From: CALLCD01 sp039196965
GTDB lineage: Bacteria > Pseudomonadota > Alphaproteobacteria > Caulobacterales > Hyphomonadaceae
Reading direction: 5' to 3'
Length of the DNA: 64,000 nucleotides
Assembly (NCBI GenBank): GCA_039196965.1
Contig: JBCCUK010000005.1
Location: 62,001-126,000, forward strand
How positions within the stretch are numbered: the first letter of the stretch is position 1; every line of letters begins with the position of its first letter. The notes below the pieces were generated by a model. That model worked only from the letters and a program-made list of their open reading frames with translations. It searched no databases and was not told the DNA's origin. Position numbers and translations under genes: made by a program. Shown piece after piece: positions 1-8,829 of this stretch.

Positions 1-2703
1 TCCATAACTGTCGAACCGTGGTTGCGCACCCATCAGAGCGAGTGCCTGGGCAAGCTGCGATCCTTCGCTTTTGAGGTTGTCCGTACCCCACAAAACCAGT
101 GCGATCGATTCCGGCAGAGTGCCAGTATCATCGAGGTGACGCTGGATAAGCCTTTCCGCTTGCAGTGCGCCGTCGCGGACGGCGAAAGCAGTTGGGATGC
201 GGCAGGGGTCAAGGCCATGAATGTTCCGGCCCGTTGGCAGAATGGCAGGGGTGCGAATGAGGTCCCCGCCTGGAACGGGCTGGATAAATTGTCCGTCGAG
301 CGCGCGCACTAGCCCTTCCAATTCCCGGTTACGTAGCAAGAGCTGATTGATCTCGTCATAGTGGTCGAGCGCTTCAGCGCGCTCTGGGGCCACCTTCGCG
401 GCTGTAAGCCGATCACCGTCGATAATTGCTTCAAGTGCTTCCATAGGAAGCGGTGGGCCATCGTCGCCGGGTGGCATGGCGCTCATAAGCTCAAGGCGCT
501 CGTTTCTGCTCGGAGCATTTCCGGCGACATGCAAACCGTGTGGAATAAGAGATTCTTCCAGCTCGGTAAGGTCCACGATCAAGCCCGATATAAAGGTGTC
601 GCTGTCCTGGTCAGCAGTGACGTCGAGGTCGAGTGCTTCAGCTTGTGCACGGATTGTCTCCAGAAGTCTCATCCGCGCCGCTGCATCCGTGCTGGGCATG
701 GAGCGCCACTGGTTGACAGACTCCTTGAGGTCCTCAAATCCCTTATAGAGCCCTGCCTTGACCACAGGCGGGGTGAGGTAGCTCACTGTCGTTGCCGCGC
801 TCCGCCGTTTGGCAATTGATGCTTCGGATGAGTTATTTGCGGCGTAGAAATATATATTCGGTAGATCATCGATCAGATAATCCGGCCAGCACTCTGAACT
901 CAGGCCCACATGTTTTCCAGGCATGAATTCAAGTGCGCCATGGGTGCCGAAATGTAATACGGCGTCGGCGTTAAACTCTTCGCGCAGCCAGCGATAATAG
1001 GCGCAGAATGCGTGGGTCGGTGCAAATCCTGATTCGAAGAGAAGGCGCATTGGATCGCCTTCGTATCCAAATGCGGGCTGTATCCCGATAAAGATGTTTC
1101 CGAGCCGGCACCCAAGAATTTCAATTGAACGACCGCGCGCTTGCTGCCTGCCCGGAGCGGGGCCCCATTGCGCTTCAATCTCCGGAAGACGGATCTCGCG
1201 GCGCACATGATCGTCGATATCCACATGATCGAATACTCTTGCATCGGACGTGATCTGATCTCCGAGAACCATGGCGCGTAGTTCTTCTGCAGACCGCGGA
1301 CACTCCAGTGTGTATCCCTCGGCCTTCAGAGCACGGAGAGTATTATGAAGCGACTGGAAAACATCGAGATAGGCAGCGGTGCCGACTGCCCCGCCATTCG
1401 GGGGAAAGTTGAATAATGTAATGGCGACCCGCCTGTCACGCGGCGGTGTCTGTCTCAATTCGACAAGGCGTCTTACCCGTCGTGCCAGCATATCTGCGCG
1501 GTCTTTGCAGGGATACATTTTCAGGGTACCGGCCATGTCGGGGTCTTGTGACCGGGCTCCGAAAACCATTGGCCCGGTCGCTCCGTCGAGTTCGGGTATT
1601 GCAACCATCAAGGTCGCTTCTATTGGTGTCAGGCCCTGCGGGTTTTCATTCCATTCTTCACGGGTTTGAAACTCGACGGCCTGGCAGGACAAATAAGGGA
1701 CATTCAGCTCGCCCAGCATCTCGGCGGCTGCAGCTGCATCATTGTATGCCGGTCCTCCCACTAAGGAGAACCCGGTGAGTGACACAACCGCATCAACGAT
1801 CGGTTTGCCGTCTTTCATAAAGTGATCTTCTACGGCCTGCCGCGCATCGAGCCCGCTCGCAAATGCCGGAATTGTGCGCATGCCGAGGTTCTCAAGCGCG
1901 CTAATCACACCATCGTAGTGGCCCGTATCCTTGGAGAGAATATAGGAGCGCAAGAGTAGCAGGCCGACCGTCGGGCGTTGACTGCGGGCGAGGGGTAGCT
2001 TGCTTCCGGTTGTAGCAAGGCGGCCCTTCATCTTTGGGTGATAAACTCCGGCGTCCAGGTATTCGACAGGAGGGGCAGGCGATACCGCATTGCGAAGCAC
2101 TTCCCGAGGCCCGCTTGCATAGCGGCCGATCATGAAATGAATGAGATTTTCTATGTTTTCATCAGATCCAGCGAGCCAGTATTGCAGCGCCAGAAAATAA
2201 GCCCGGACGTCCTGGGCTGTGCCGGGAACATATTTCAGGAGCTTGGGGAGCCGCCGCAGCATTTTCATCTGGTTGGCACCGGCACGTGTTTTGTCAGATC
2301 CGCCCCGAAGGCGCTTAAGCATCGCAATCGGCCCGCTTTCCGGCTTGTCCATGCGGAACTTGCCGAGGCGGGTAAGTTTTACAATCTCGGATGCTGACAG
2401 ACATCCGGCGATGGCGTCGCAATCCTCTCTGCGTGCTTCAAGATCAGCACGCACGGCCTGAATATGATCGTCGATAAAGAGCATGCAGGCGACGATGAAA
2501 TCTGCGTTTGCGATTGCCTCTTTGCAGCGTCGCAAATTTTCCTCGTCGCGTGCCCAGTCGACCGCCGCGTGGAAAGACAATTCGAGACCCGGATAGACTT
2601 TCTGTAAGCGCGCCCTTGCACGATCAACGGCTGTTTCGAGCTGTCGGTCGAGGGAAATCAGAACCACTCTGACAGGGACATTATGTTGCGCCTTATCTCC
2701 CAT
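1..2703 (-). CDS. bchH: Magnesium chelatase subunit H, BchH (partial)
   Basis: Large porphyrin-binding subunit of Mg-chelatase, which with BchI and BchD inserts Mg2+ into protoporphyrin IX, the first step committed to bacteriochlorophyll. The frame opens with ATG at 2703 (MGDKAQHNVPVRVVLIS) and stays open to the left edge, giving about 901 of the usual roughly 1200 residues; the C-terminus lies outside the window. Recognisable CobN/BchH stretches include FGTHGALEFMPGKHVGLS and the downstream YFYAANNSSEASIAKRR region. Its start overlaps the bchB stop by 11 bases, so translation is probably coupled in a bchF-N-B-H operon, the usual order in purple bacteria, where bchL and bchM often follow. Confidence 0.95.
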   Translation of the reverse strand, partial: MGDKAQHNVPVRVVLISLDRQLETAVDRARARLQKVYPGLELSFHAAVDWARDEENLRRCKEAIANADFIVACMLFIDDHIQAVRADLEARREDCDAIAGCLSASEIVKLTRLGKFRMDKPESGPIAMLKRLRGGSDKTRAGANQMKMLRRLPKLLKYVPGTAQDVRAYFLALQYWLAGSDENIENLIHFMIGRYASGPREVLRNAVSPAPPVEYLDAGVYHPKMKGRLATTGSKLPLARSQRPTVGLLLLRSYILSKDTGHYDGVISALENLGMRTIPAFASGLDARQAVEDHFMKDGKPIVDAVVSLTGFSLVGGPAYNDAAAAAEMLGELNVPYLSCQAVEFQTREEWNENPQGLTPIEATLMVAIPELDGATGPMVFGARSQDPDMAGTLKMYPCKDRADMLARRVRRLVELRQTPPRDRRVAITLFNFPPNGGAVGTAAYLDVFQSLHNTLRALKAEGYTLECPRSAEELRAMVLGDQITSDARVFDHVDIDDHVRREIRLPEIEAQWGPAPGRQQARGRSIEILGCRLGNIFIGIQPAFGYEGDPMRLLFESGFAPTHAFCAYYRWLREEFNADAVLHFGTHGALEFMPGKHVGLSSECWPDYLIDDLPNIYFYAANNSSEASIAKRRSAATTVSYLTPPVVKAGLYKGFEDLKESVNQWRSMPSTDAAARMRLLETIRAQAEALDLDVTADQDSDTFISGLIVDLTELEESLIPHGLHVAGNAPSRNERLELMSAMPPGDDGPPLPMEALEAIIDGDRLTAAKVAPERAEALDHYDEINQLLLRNRELEGLVRALDGQFIQPVPGGDLIRTPAILPTGRNIHGLDPCRIPTAFAVRDGALQAERLIQRHLDDTGTLPESIALVLWGTDNLKSEGSQLAQALALMGAQPRFDSYG

Positions 2704-4213
2704 AATGCGCCTTCGCTTCATACAGTGTATCTACGCTGATCGATTCAAGCTGGCGCTCCAGCGCAAAGCGTTCCGTATTTCGTTTCGCTTTTCCGCGGAC
2801 AAAGAATGGGATTTTCCTAAGCTCGCTTTCCGCATCGGGTTCCCAGCCGATCTCGCTTTCCGAGACCACCTCAGGTCCAGCGTGTTCGGGATGGGCGCTG
2901 AGGTGGGAGGGGCCTGCCTCATCATGAAATTCGAAGTCTTCCCGGAACATGCCAAGAAGATGTTCTTCTAGACCCATCACAAGCGGATGGATCCACGTAT
3001 CAAACAGGACATTCGCGCCTTCAAAACCCATTTGCGGTGAGTAGCGTGCGGGATAGTCGTGGACATGCGCCGGTGCGGAGATAACGGCGCACGGGATCTG
3101 CAGCCTTTTCGCAATATGGCGTTCCATCTGCGTGCCGAGCACAAGTTCCGGCTGTGCCTCGGCTATCGCAGCCTCCACCGTGAGATAGTCTTCAGTGATA
3201 AGGGGCTCTAAGCCATAATTCTTCGCCGCAGCGCGAAGATCTCTTGCAAATTCGCGATTATAACACCCCAGTCCTGCGACTTCGAAGCCGATCTCTTCCT
3301 TAGCCACTCTTGCCGCTGCGATAGCATGCGTTGCGTCACCGAAAATAAAAACGCGCTTGCCGGTAAAGTAGGTGGAGTCGACCGAATTCGACCACCATGG
3401 CAGATTTGTGTTTTCAAGTTCAGGGGCGTGTCGGACGCCAGTGATGTCCGCAACTTCGCGAATGAATTCACGCGTGGCACTGACACCAATCGGGATAGTC
3501 TTCGTATAGGGTTGTTTGAATGTTCGCTCGAGCCAGCGTGCGGCCGTCTCGGCAATCTCAGGATAGAGAACAATATTGAAATCTGCGCGGCCAATTTCTG
3601 CGATTGAATCCGGCGTGGCGTCAAATGGCGCAATCAGATTGATATCGATACCCATATTGACGAGCAGGCCTGCAATTTCCCGGAAGTCATCCCTGTGGCG
3701 AAAGCCTAGCGCGGTCGGCCCGAGAATATTACAGCTCTTGCGGTATGACCGTCCGACATCGCGAGCCGGCTGCGGTTTCGCCAAATGACGCACGATCTGA
3801 TAAAAGGTTTCTGACGCGCCCCAGTGCTCTTTCTTCGAATATGACGGGAGTTCAAGCGGGATAACGGGTATTGGGAGCCCAAGGCGTTTCGCAAGGCCGC
3901 CGGGGTCATCCTGGATGAGTTCAGCTGTGCAGGAAGCACCGACAATAATTGCTTTGGGGCTGTAGCGCTCATAAGCGTCCATCAGGGACTTTTTGAAGAC
4001 TTCGGCTGTGTCGCTGCCGAGGTCACGAGCTTCGAAGGTTGTGTAGGACACGGGCGGGCGTTTGCCGCGCCGCTCAATCATGGTGAATAGAAGATCAGCA
4101 TACGTATCACCCTGCGGCGCATGCAGGACATAGTGGAGACCATCCATGGCTGTGGCGATGCGCATTGCGCCAATGTGCGGAGGGCCCTCATATGTCCAAA
4201 CGGTCAATTGCAT
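2693..4213 (-). CDS. bchB: Light-independent protochlorophyllide reductase subunit B
   Basis: Beta subunit (506 aa) of the nitrogenase-like dark-operative protochlorophyllide reductase, which reduces ring D of protochlorophyllide with electrons from the BchL iron protein. The N-terminus MQLTVWTYEGPPHIGAMR is typical of the family. Asp36, in QGDTYADLL, is at the position of the unusual aspartate ligand of the catalytic 4Fe-4S cluster known from Rhodobacter BchB. Length is normal. It overlaps the bchN stop by one base (TAATG) and the bchH start by 11 bases, consistent with coupled translation in one operon. BchL is not in the window and would be expected beyond the left edge. Confidence 0.96.
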   Translation of the reverse strand: MQLTVWTYEGPPHIGAMRIATAMDGLHYVLHAPQGDTYADLLFTMIERRGKRPPVSYTTFEARDLGSDTAEVFKKSLMDAYERYSPKAIIVGASCTAELIQDDPGGLAKRLGLPIPVIPLELPSYSKKEHWGASETFYQIVRHLAKPQPARDVGRSYRKSCNILGPTALGFRHRDDFREIAGLLVNMGIDINLIAPFDATPDSIAEIGRADFNIVLYPEIAETAARWLERTFKQPYTKTIPIGVSATREFIREVADITGVRHAPELENTNLPWWSNSVDSTYFTGKRVFIFGDATHAIAAARVAKEEIGFEVAGLGCYNREFARDLRAAAKNYGLEPLITEDYLTVEAAIAEAQPELVLGTQMERHIAKRLQIPCAVISAPAHVHDYPARYSPQMGFEGANVLFDTWIHPLVMGLEEHLLGMFREDFEFHDEAGPSHLSAHPEHAGPEVVSESEIGWEPDAESELRKIPFFVRGKAKRNTERFALERQLESISVDTLYEAKAHYGR

Positions 4214-5493
4214 TATATTGCGAGCCTTGCCTTTCTGAGGATTGGGCGAGAGAAAAGTTCAGCAAGATCAGCGGCTTGCTCGTATCCTTGAATAGGGGTG
4301 AACATTAGCTCGATGGACCATTTCGTAACCAGGCCCTGGGCTTCTAATGGGTTCGCCAAGCCAAGGCCGCAAACAGTAATATCCGGACGTGCCTCCTGAC
4401 ACCGGTCGAGCTGAAGGTCGACATCCTGTCCCTCGGAGAGCTGAGCGTCTTGGGGCAGCAATGCGAGCTCTTCTGAGAGGTGTTCCTTCTGAAGATACGG
4501 AGTGCCGACTTCGACAAGTTCCATATCGAGTTCCCTACTGAGAAAGCGAGCGATTGGAACTTCCAGCTGGGAATCCGGGAAGAAGAAAATAGACCGGCCT
4601 GCAAGATTATCCCTGTGCTTTGACAGAGCGCGCTCGGCTCTTGCCCGAGCGACTTTCGTGGCGGCATCGAATTGAGACGAAGAAACATTCCAGGCTCTGG
4701 CGGCTGCTCTCAGCCATTCGGTCGTTCCCTCAACTCCCAGCGGAAACGGAGCTGTTAGGCGTTCTGCACCGCGATTATCCAGGGCTCTTGCAGTGTCATT
4801 CAAGAATGGCTGGGCCAGAAGGTACTTTGTGCCAGGCCCGACCATAGGTTGTTGATCTGAACGCCGCGCCGGCAGGAAGTGAACGTTTTCAATTCCGAGT
4901 GATGTGAAAATCCGTTGCATCTGATCTTCGACTACGTCCGCAAGGGATCCCACGACGAGCAGCGATGGTCCTTCGTCTGTTGAGACCGGCGAATCTTCAA
5001 TGAGAGACGCGATGCACGAGTCCTCGCCTTGCGTGAATGTCGTCTCTATTCCGCTGCCGGAGTAATTCAGTATACGAACATCAGGGCTGTGCCGTTTGGA
5101 CAGGCGAAGAGCGGCCCGGCTCAAATCGAGTTTGATAACTTCCGATGGGCAGGACCCGACAAGAAAGAGCATCTTGATATCGGGTCGACGGGAGAGCAGG
5201 CGATTAACAACCTTGTCGAGCTCTTCGTTCATATCGGCCATGCCCGCCAGATCACGCTCTTCGATAATAGCGGTTCCAAAGCGCGGTTCGGCGAAGATCA
5301 TAACGCCCGCAGCGGACTGAATGAGATGAGCGCAAGTGCGGGATCCTACGACCAGAAAGAACGCATCCTGAATTTTACGGTGGAGCCAAACGATGCTGGT
5401 AAGGCCGCAAAATACCTCTCTCTGGCCCCTTTGACGCAAAACGGGCTGAGATCCCGATTGCTTTTGCCGTGTATCAAGAAGCGTTTGGCTCAT
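4213..5493 (-). CDS. bchN: Light-independent protochlorophyllide reductase subunit N
   Basis: Alpha subunit (426 aa) of dark-operative protochlorophyllide reductase, partner of BchB. Cys29, Cys54 and Cys115 (in VFCGLTS, GSRTCAHL and VGSCPSE) have the same spacing as the three cysteines of Rhodobacter BchN that, with the BchB aspartate, hold the 4Fe-4S cluster. Those ligands are therefore all present. Its start overlaps the bchF stop by four bases and its stop shares a base with the bchB start. The complex is oxygen sensitive in known organisms. Confidence 0.96.
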   Translation of the reverse strand: MSQTLLDTRQKQSGSQPVLRQRGQREVFCGLTSIVWLHRKIQDAFFLVVGSRTCAHLIQSAAGVMIFAEPRFGTAIIEERDLAGMADMNEELDKVVNRLLSRRPDIKMLFLVGSCPSEVIKLDLSRAALRLSKRHSPDVRILNYSGSGIETTFTQGEDSCIASLIEDSPVSTDEGPSLLVVGSLADVVEDQMQRIFTSLGIENVHFLPARRSDQQPMVGPGTKYLLAQPFLNDTARALDNRGAERLTAPFPLGVEGTTEWLRAAARAWNVSSSQFDAATKVARARAERALSKHRDNLAGRSIFFFPDSQLEVPIARFLSRELDMELVEVGTPYLQKEHLSEELALLPQDAQLSEGQDVDLQLDRCQEARPDITVCGLGLANPLEAQGLVTKWSIELMFTPIQGYEQAADLAELFSRPILRKARLAI

Positions 5494-5996
5494 GCAAACT
5501 CCTCCGACAATTCAGAGCTTGAGGGCTGGAGGCGCGCCTGACGTAATTTTAATAAGAACTGGCCTGCATTAATGATGTACGCACCGTATGCCGCCAGCGC
5601 GATGAACATTTCTGCTCTTGGACTCGCCAAGGAAAAAAGCGTTACGATCAAGTAGGCTGTGTGTAGAGCCAGCACCAGCATGGAGAAGACATCTTCCCAG
5701 AAGAATGCCGGCACAAACAAATATTGTCCGAATACGGCCTTTTCCCAGATCGCGCCTGTGACCATAATGGTATATAGAATCAGGGTTTTAAAGATAATCG
5801 ATGCGGTTGTCAGTGCGTATCCGTCTCCTGTCGAGAGGTACCGAAAAACGAAGACTAAACTTACGGCGAAAACGATGAACTGAAGCGGTGCTAGAATGGC
5901 TTGAACGGTTGTCCAGGGACTTGCGTCGCGCCGTTCGCGCTCTTCTCGAGAATAAAGCGATTTGTGTATTTGATCTTTGCGCTCGCCGATCAGCAT
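5490..5996 (-). CDS. bchF: 2-vinyl bacteriochlorophyllide hydratase, BchF
   Basis: Integral membrane hydratase (168 aa) that adds water to the C3 vinyl group of chlorophyllide or bacteriochlorophyllide on the way to BChl a. The hydrophilic N-terminus is followed by about four hydrophobic segments, and the central FGQYLFVPAFFWEDVFSM stretch is characteristic of the family. It is the first gene of bchF-N-B-H and overlaps bchN by four bases. The ATG at 5996 has a purine-rich GGAAGAG a few bases upstream. Two degenerate PpsR-type palindromes lie 59-92 bases upstream, so repression by PpsR is likely. There is no PpsR-independent promoter that I can point to. Confidence 0.95.
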   Translation of the reverse strand: MLIGERKDQIHKSLYSREERERRDASPWTTVQAILAPLQFIVFAVSLVFVFRYLSTGDGYALTTASIIFKTLILYTIMVTGAIWEKAVFGQYLFVPAFFWEDVFSMLVLALHTAYLIVTLFSLASPRAEMFIALAAYGAYIINAGQFLLKLRQARLQPSSSELSEEFA

Positions 5997-6396
5997 AAAT
6001 GCTCTTCCGCTCGTTCATCCCAATTTCAGAAAGGTAACGCCGCTCAATTCAATCTGTCAAGTCAGCTTTACGTCTACTTGGATTGACGTTCGGGCTTTTT
6101 TATAAGATACAGGCTATATTGTTTGTTGCCCTATCTTGCGGCCATCCACTTTGTTAGGGTCTGCCATGGTCACTTATGGACGAGATTTAAAAAGCTCGTT
6201 GTTGGGCGGGGGCTCGGATACCGAAATCTGGCTTGCAGGAGCTGGAGGGGTTCATTTCGGTATAAATATACGATCGCAAGAATGCGGTTCATCCTGTGAT
6301 CTGTTGATAGAGTATTTCGGTTCGAAAAGCATGAAAGGATGCGGGCATAGAGCCTAGGGGAGGATGCCACGCCGCCGATCCAAGGGAGATTGGACT
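5997..6396. promoter_or_regulatory. Divergent bchF / aerR control region
   Basis: About 400 bases separate the divergent bchF and aerR genes. The bchF side carries the two PpsR-like boxes listed separately and a TTGACA -35-like hexamer on the minus strand (about 6054-6059). The rest (6090-6380) is relatively AT-rich. I see no further gene, tRNA or repeat in it. SD-like GGGAG at 6384-6388 belongs to aerR. Confidence 0.6.
6055..6088. promoter_or_regulatory. Two overlapping near-consensus PpsR boxes
   Basis: 6055-6072 reads TGTCAAGTCAGCTTTACG (TGT-N12-ACG) and 6071-6088 reads CGTCTACTTGGATTGACG (CGT-N12-ACG). Each differs from the known PpsR/CrtJ consensus TGT-N12-ACA by one or two outer bases. 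The centres are 16 bases apart and the first overlaps the likely bchF -35 element. Tandem sites fit the cooperative binding known for CrtJ; occupancy here is inferred. Confidence 0.6.
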
Positions 6397-7293
6397 ATGG
6401 CAGACAGTGGTCAAAGTTTCAAAGCGGTTCGCGAGAGTGGGGCGTACCGTGCGGGCGCTCTAACGTTCCGCAAATTGGGCGAACGATTAAAGCGCGGTGG
6501 GAAAACAAAAGAGCCCAGCAATGATCTGGTTCGGGTTATTGAGACCGAGGTTCTCCCGCGGCTGATGCTTATTCATAAGCAGGATCTCGATTCCAGTTTT
6601 GATGACTGCATGATAGACGACTATCTATCGGAAAGTCAGATTGACAGATTTATTTACACGATCATTGAGGATGGGACGCAGAGCGCCGGCGACCTTATTC
6701 TACAACTTATAGCGGATGGGTTGTCAGTAGAGGATGTGCTCATGAATTTACTCGCCCCTGCGGCGCGACGCATGGGCGAAAAATGGAGCACTGATGAATT
6801 CACATTCGTCGATGTGACGATTGGCCTTTGCCGCTTGCATGAGCTGCTTCGCGAGACGAGCGTTATCGGAGATATACGATATCAGACACCTACGTCGGAT
6901 CAGCCCTCGATTTTGCTGTCTACAGTCTGCTGCGACCAGCACACATTGGGCATTCAAATTGTGGCGGAGTTCTTTCGCCGGGATGGCTGGAAAGTTTCAT
7001 GTGAACCCGGAGCAAGTATTGCAGAACTCGTTCAATTGGTACAGAAGCACACTTTCGACTTTGTTGCGCTGTCCGCTGCCAAGCCTGTTGATCTTCAGGA
7101 GGTGGCGGTTGAAATTAAAAATGTTCGTGAGGCCTCCGCGAATCAGAACATAAAAATTATCATCGGAGGGGCATCATTGCCTGACATTGAAAATATAGCG
7201 GATTCAGTTGGCGCTGACATGGTATCTCTTGATGCCGCCAGTGCGCCACGTATGGCGCGTGCCTTCCTGACAACGTCAGCTATGGGCATTTAA
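6397..7293 (+). CDS. aerR: B12-binding photosynthesis regulator AerR/PpaA
   Basis: Cobalamin-binding antirepressor (about 298 aa) that in Rhodobacter binds CrtJ/PpsR and modulates its repression in response to light through B12. The C-terminal half has the B12-binding-fold signature DQHTLG (about residues 178-183; DxHxxG type) and a later IIIGGASLPD segment, as in methionine-synthase-like domains. The preceding helical bundle holds the HELLRET stretch. I start it at ATG 6397, 8 bases after GGGAG; an in-frame ATG at 6364 has GGGGAGG touching the start codon and is less likely, although long and short AerR forms are known in Rhodobacter capsulatus. It lies directly upstream of ppsR, as in other purple bacteria, with a 31-base gap. 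Confidence 0.9.
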   Translation: MADSGQSFKAVRESGAYRAGALTFRKLGERLKRGGKTKEPSNDLVRVIETEVLPRLMLIHKQDLDSSFDDCMIDDYLSESQIDRFIYTIIEDGTQSAGDLILQLIADGLSVEDVLMNLLAPAARRMGEKWSTDEFTFVDVTIGLCRLHELLRETSVIGDIRYQTPTSDQPSILLSTVCCDQHTLGIQIVAEFFRRDGWKVSCEPGASIAELVQLVQKHTFDFVALSAAKPVDLQEVAVEIKNVREASANQNIKIIIGGASLPDIENIADSVGADMVSLDAASAPRMARAFLTTSAMGI

Positions 7294-7324
7294 AGGTAAT
7301 AGTTCGATTTAAGCGATCTCGTAT

Positions 7325-8758
7325 ATGGATTCTCATTCGTCTCCGAAACCAAATGACGCCGGTTTATCGGCGAAATTTCATTCGTCGGCAGACCTGCTTG
7401 CCGACCTCGAGCCGGAAACCATGGGTGAGATCGCCGCTGCCGCGGCAGATGTTGCCCTTGTGATCGAAGACGGCATCGTCAAGGACGTAGCCTTAGGTGA
7501 CGAAGCGCTTGTGGCAGAGAAATTCGATGAGCTTTGGCTGGGAAAGCCGTGGATCGACACAGTTACTGTCGAAAGCCGTATTAAAATCAAGGAGCTTCTT
7601 ACTAGCGATCACAATCATGGCGGTGAGCGCTGGCGCCATGTCAATCATCCGTCACAATCGGCATTGGATGTGCCGGTACGCTATACGGCTGTGAAGATTG
7701 GTGAGGCGGAGCGGTTCATTGCGCTCGGCCGAGACCTTCGCGGCATGGCCCGCCTGCAGCAGAGGCTTGTCGAAGCTCATCAGGAACTGGAACGCGACTA
7801 TGTACGCATGCGCGAAGCCGAAGGCCGCTACCGGGTTCTTTTTGACTCAGTTTCCGATGCCGTGCTTGTTGTCGAGCCCAATACTTTTACTGTCGAGGAT
7901 GCAAATCCAGCTGCGGTTCGGCTACTCACGGACGGGAATCTCAGCCTTATTGGAAAGCCAGCCTCCGACTTCTTCGATAAATCAGAAAAGCTGAAAGTCG
8001 ACGAAACTTTTGCAAATTGCCTCTCCTCAGGATCTGCTGAATTATCCGAGCTCATTCTCGCCTCAAAGCGCCAGGCCACACTGATCGTCTCGGCTTTTCG
8101 AGAGGGACGGGATGTTCGCCTCATTGTCCGCATTTCTAATATTGGTGAAGACATATCGGATTTCTCTTCGCACCAGGCACTGCTCTCCTATCTCGATGAT
8201 TTGCCGGACGCTTTGGTTCTAGCCGATGCAGATCAGCGTATTATCGCCGCCAACTCGGCATTTGGTCAGATGACCCAGATGTCGAGTGACGCGGGCGCGC
8301 GTGGCGGTCGGCTTCAGGACTTTCTAGGCAGATCAGCAACAGATCTGAATGTGCTGTTTTCTGCCCTTAAGAAACACGGGGTCATCCGTAATTTCGCGAC
8401 CGTTGCAAGAGATCGATTTGGAAGCGAAGAGCAGGTGGAGTTGTCGGCTGTGGTAGCTCCGTCGGGTGATGAGAATATATTCGCTTTTTCTATTCGAAGC
8501 GTAGCTCGCAGACTGCCGGATAGCGCCAAGCTCGATGAGCAATTGCCGAGTTCTTCCGCTCAATTCACAGAGCTTGTTGGCCGCGTGCCCCTTAAGGACA
8601 TTGTCCGGGAGTCCACCGTCCTGATCGAGCGCTTGTGCATTGAGGCAGCATTGGAAATCACCGACAATAATCGCGCATCGGCTGCAGAGATGCTCGGATT
8701 AAGCAGGCAGGGGCTTTATTCCAAGCTAAAACGTGTCGGTCTGGACGCTGGTGACTGA
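7325..8758 (+). CDS. ppsR: PpsR/CrtJ photosynthesis repressor
   Basis: Transcriptional repressor (477 aa) of bch, crt and puf genes under aerobic or high-light conditions. It has an N-terminal domain, a coiled-coil-like Q-linker (RLQQRLVEAHQELERDY), two PAS domains (about 165-275 and 285-390) and a C-terminal Fis-type helix-turn-helix (about 440-477; ASAAEMLGLSRQGLYSKLKR). Only two cysteines exist: Cys232 in the first PAS region and Cys438 just before the HTH. These match in placement the two redox-active cysteines (251 and 424) of Rhodobacter sphaeroides PpsR. It follows aerR and precedes bchG. Its presumed operators occur throughout the cluster. Confidence 0.95.
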   Translation: MDSHSSPKPNDAGLSAKFHSSADLLADLEPETMGEIAAAAADVALVIEDGIVKDVALGDEALVAEKFDELWLGKPWIDTVTVESRIKIKELLTSDHNHGGERWRHVNHPSQSALDVPVRYTAVKIGEAERFIALGRDLRGMARLQQRLVEAHQELERDYVRMREAEGRYRVLFDSVSDAVLVVEPNTFTVEDANPAAVRLLTDGNLSLIGKPASDFFDKSEKLKVDETFANCLSSGSAELSELILASKRQATLIVSAFREGRDVRLIVRISNIGEDISDFSSHQALLSYLDDLPDALVLADADQRIIAANSAFGQMTQMSSDAGARGGRLQDFLGRSATDLNVLFSALKKHGVIRNFATVARDRFGSEEQVELSAVVAPSGDENIFAFSIRSVARRLPDSAKLDEQLPSSSAQFTELVGRVPLKDIVRESTVLIERLCIEAALEITDNNRASAAEMLGLSRQGLYSKLKRVGLDAGD

Positions 8759-8781
8759 CTTCCAGCTAGGACAAATTTAGG

Positions 8782-8799
8782 CGTCAACACAAATTGACA
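8782..8799. promoter_or_regulatory. Near-consensus PpsR box before bchG
   Basis: CGTCAACACAAATTGACA is CGT-N12-ACA, one base away from TGT-N12-ACA, with the GTCAA/TTGAC arms shared by the perfect boxes elsewhere in the window. It lies in the 70-base ppsR-bchG gap, 30 bases before the bchG start, and suggests that bchG-bch2-bchP have their own PpsR-controlled promoter. This is inferred. Confidence 0.6.
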
Positions 8800-8807
8800 C
8801 TCTCCGA

Positions 8808-8829
8808 TGTCCAAAGTACCTTTTGGACA
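8808..8829. repeat. 22-base inverted repeat reaching the bchG start
   Basis: Perfect 8-base arms TGTCCAAA and TTTGGACA flank a 6-base centre; the last base is the A of the bchG ATG. It has TGT...ACA ends but a 16-base instead of 12-base interior. It could be a second regulator site or an RNA hairpin at the ribosome-binding region. No clear Shine-Dalgarno is seen for bchG. Confidence 0.65.
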
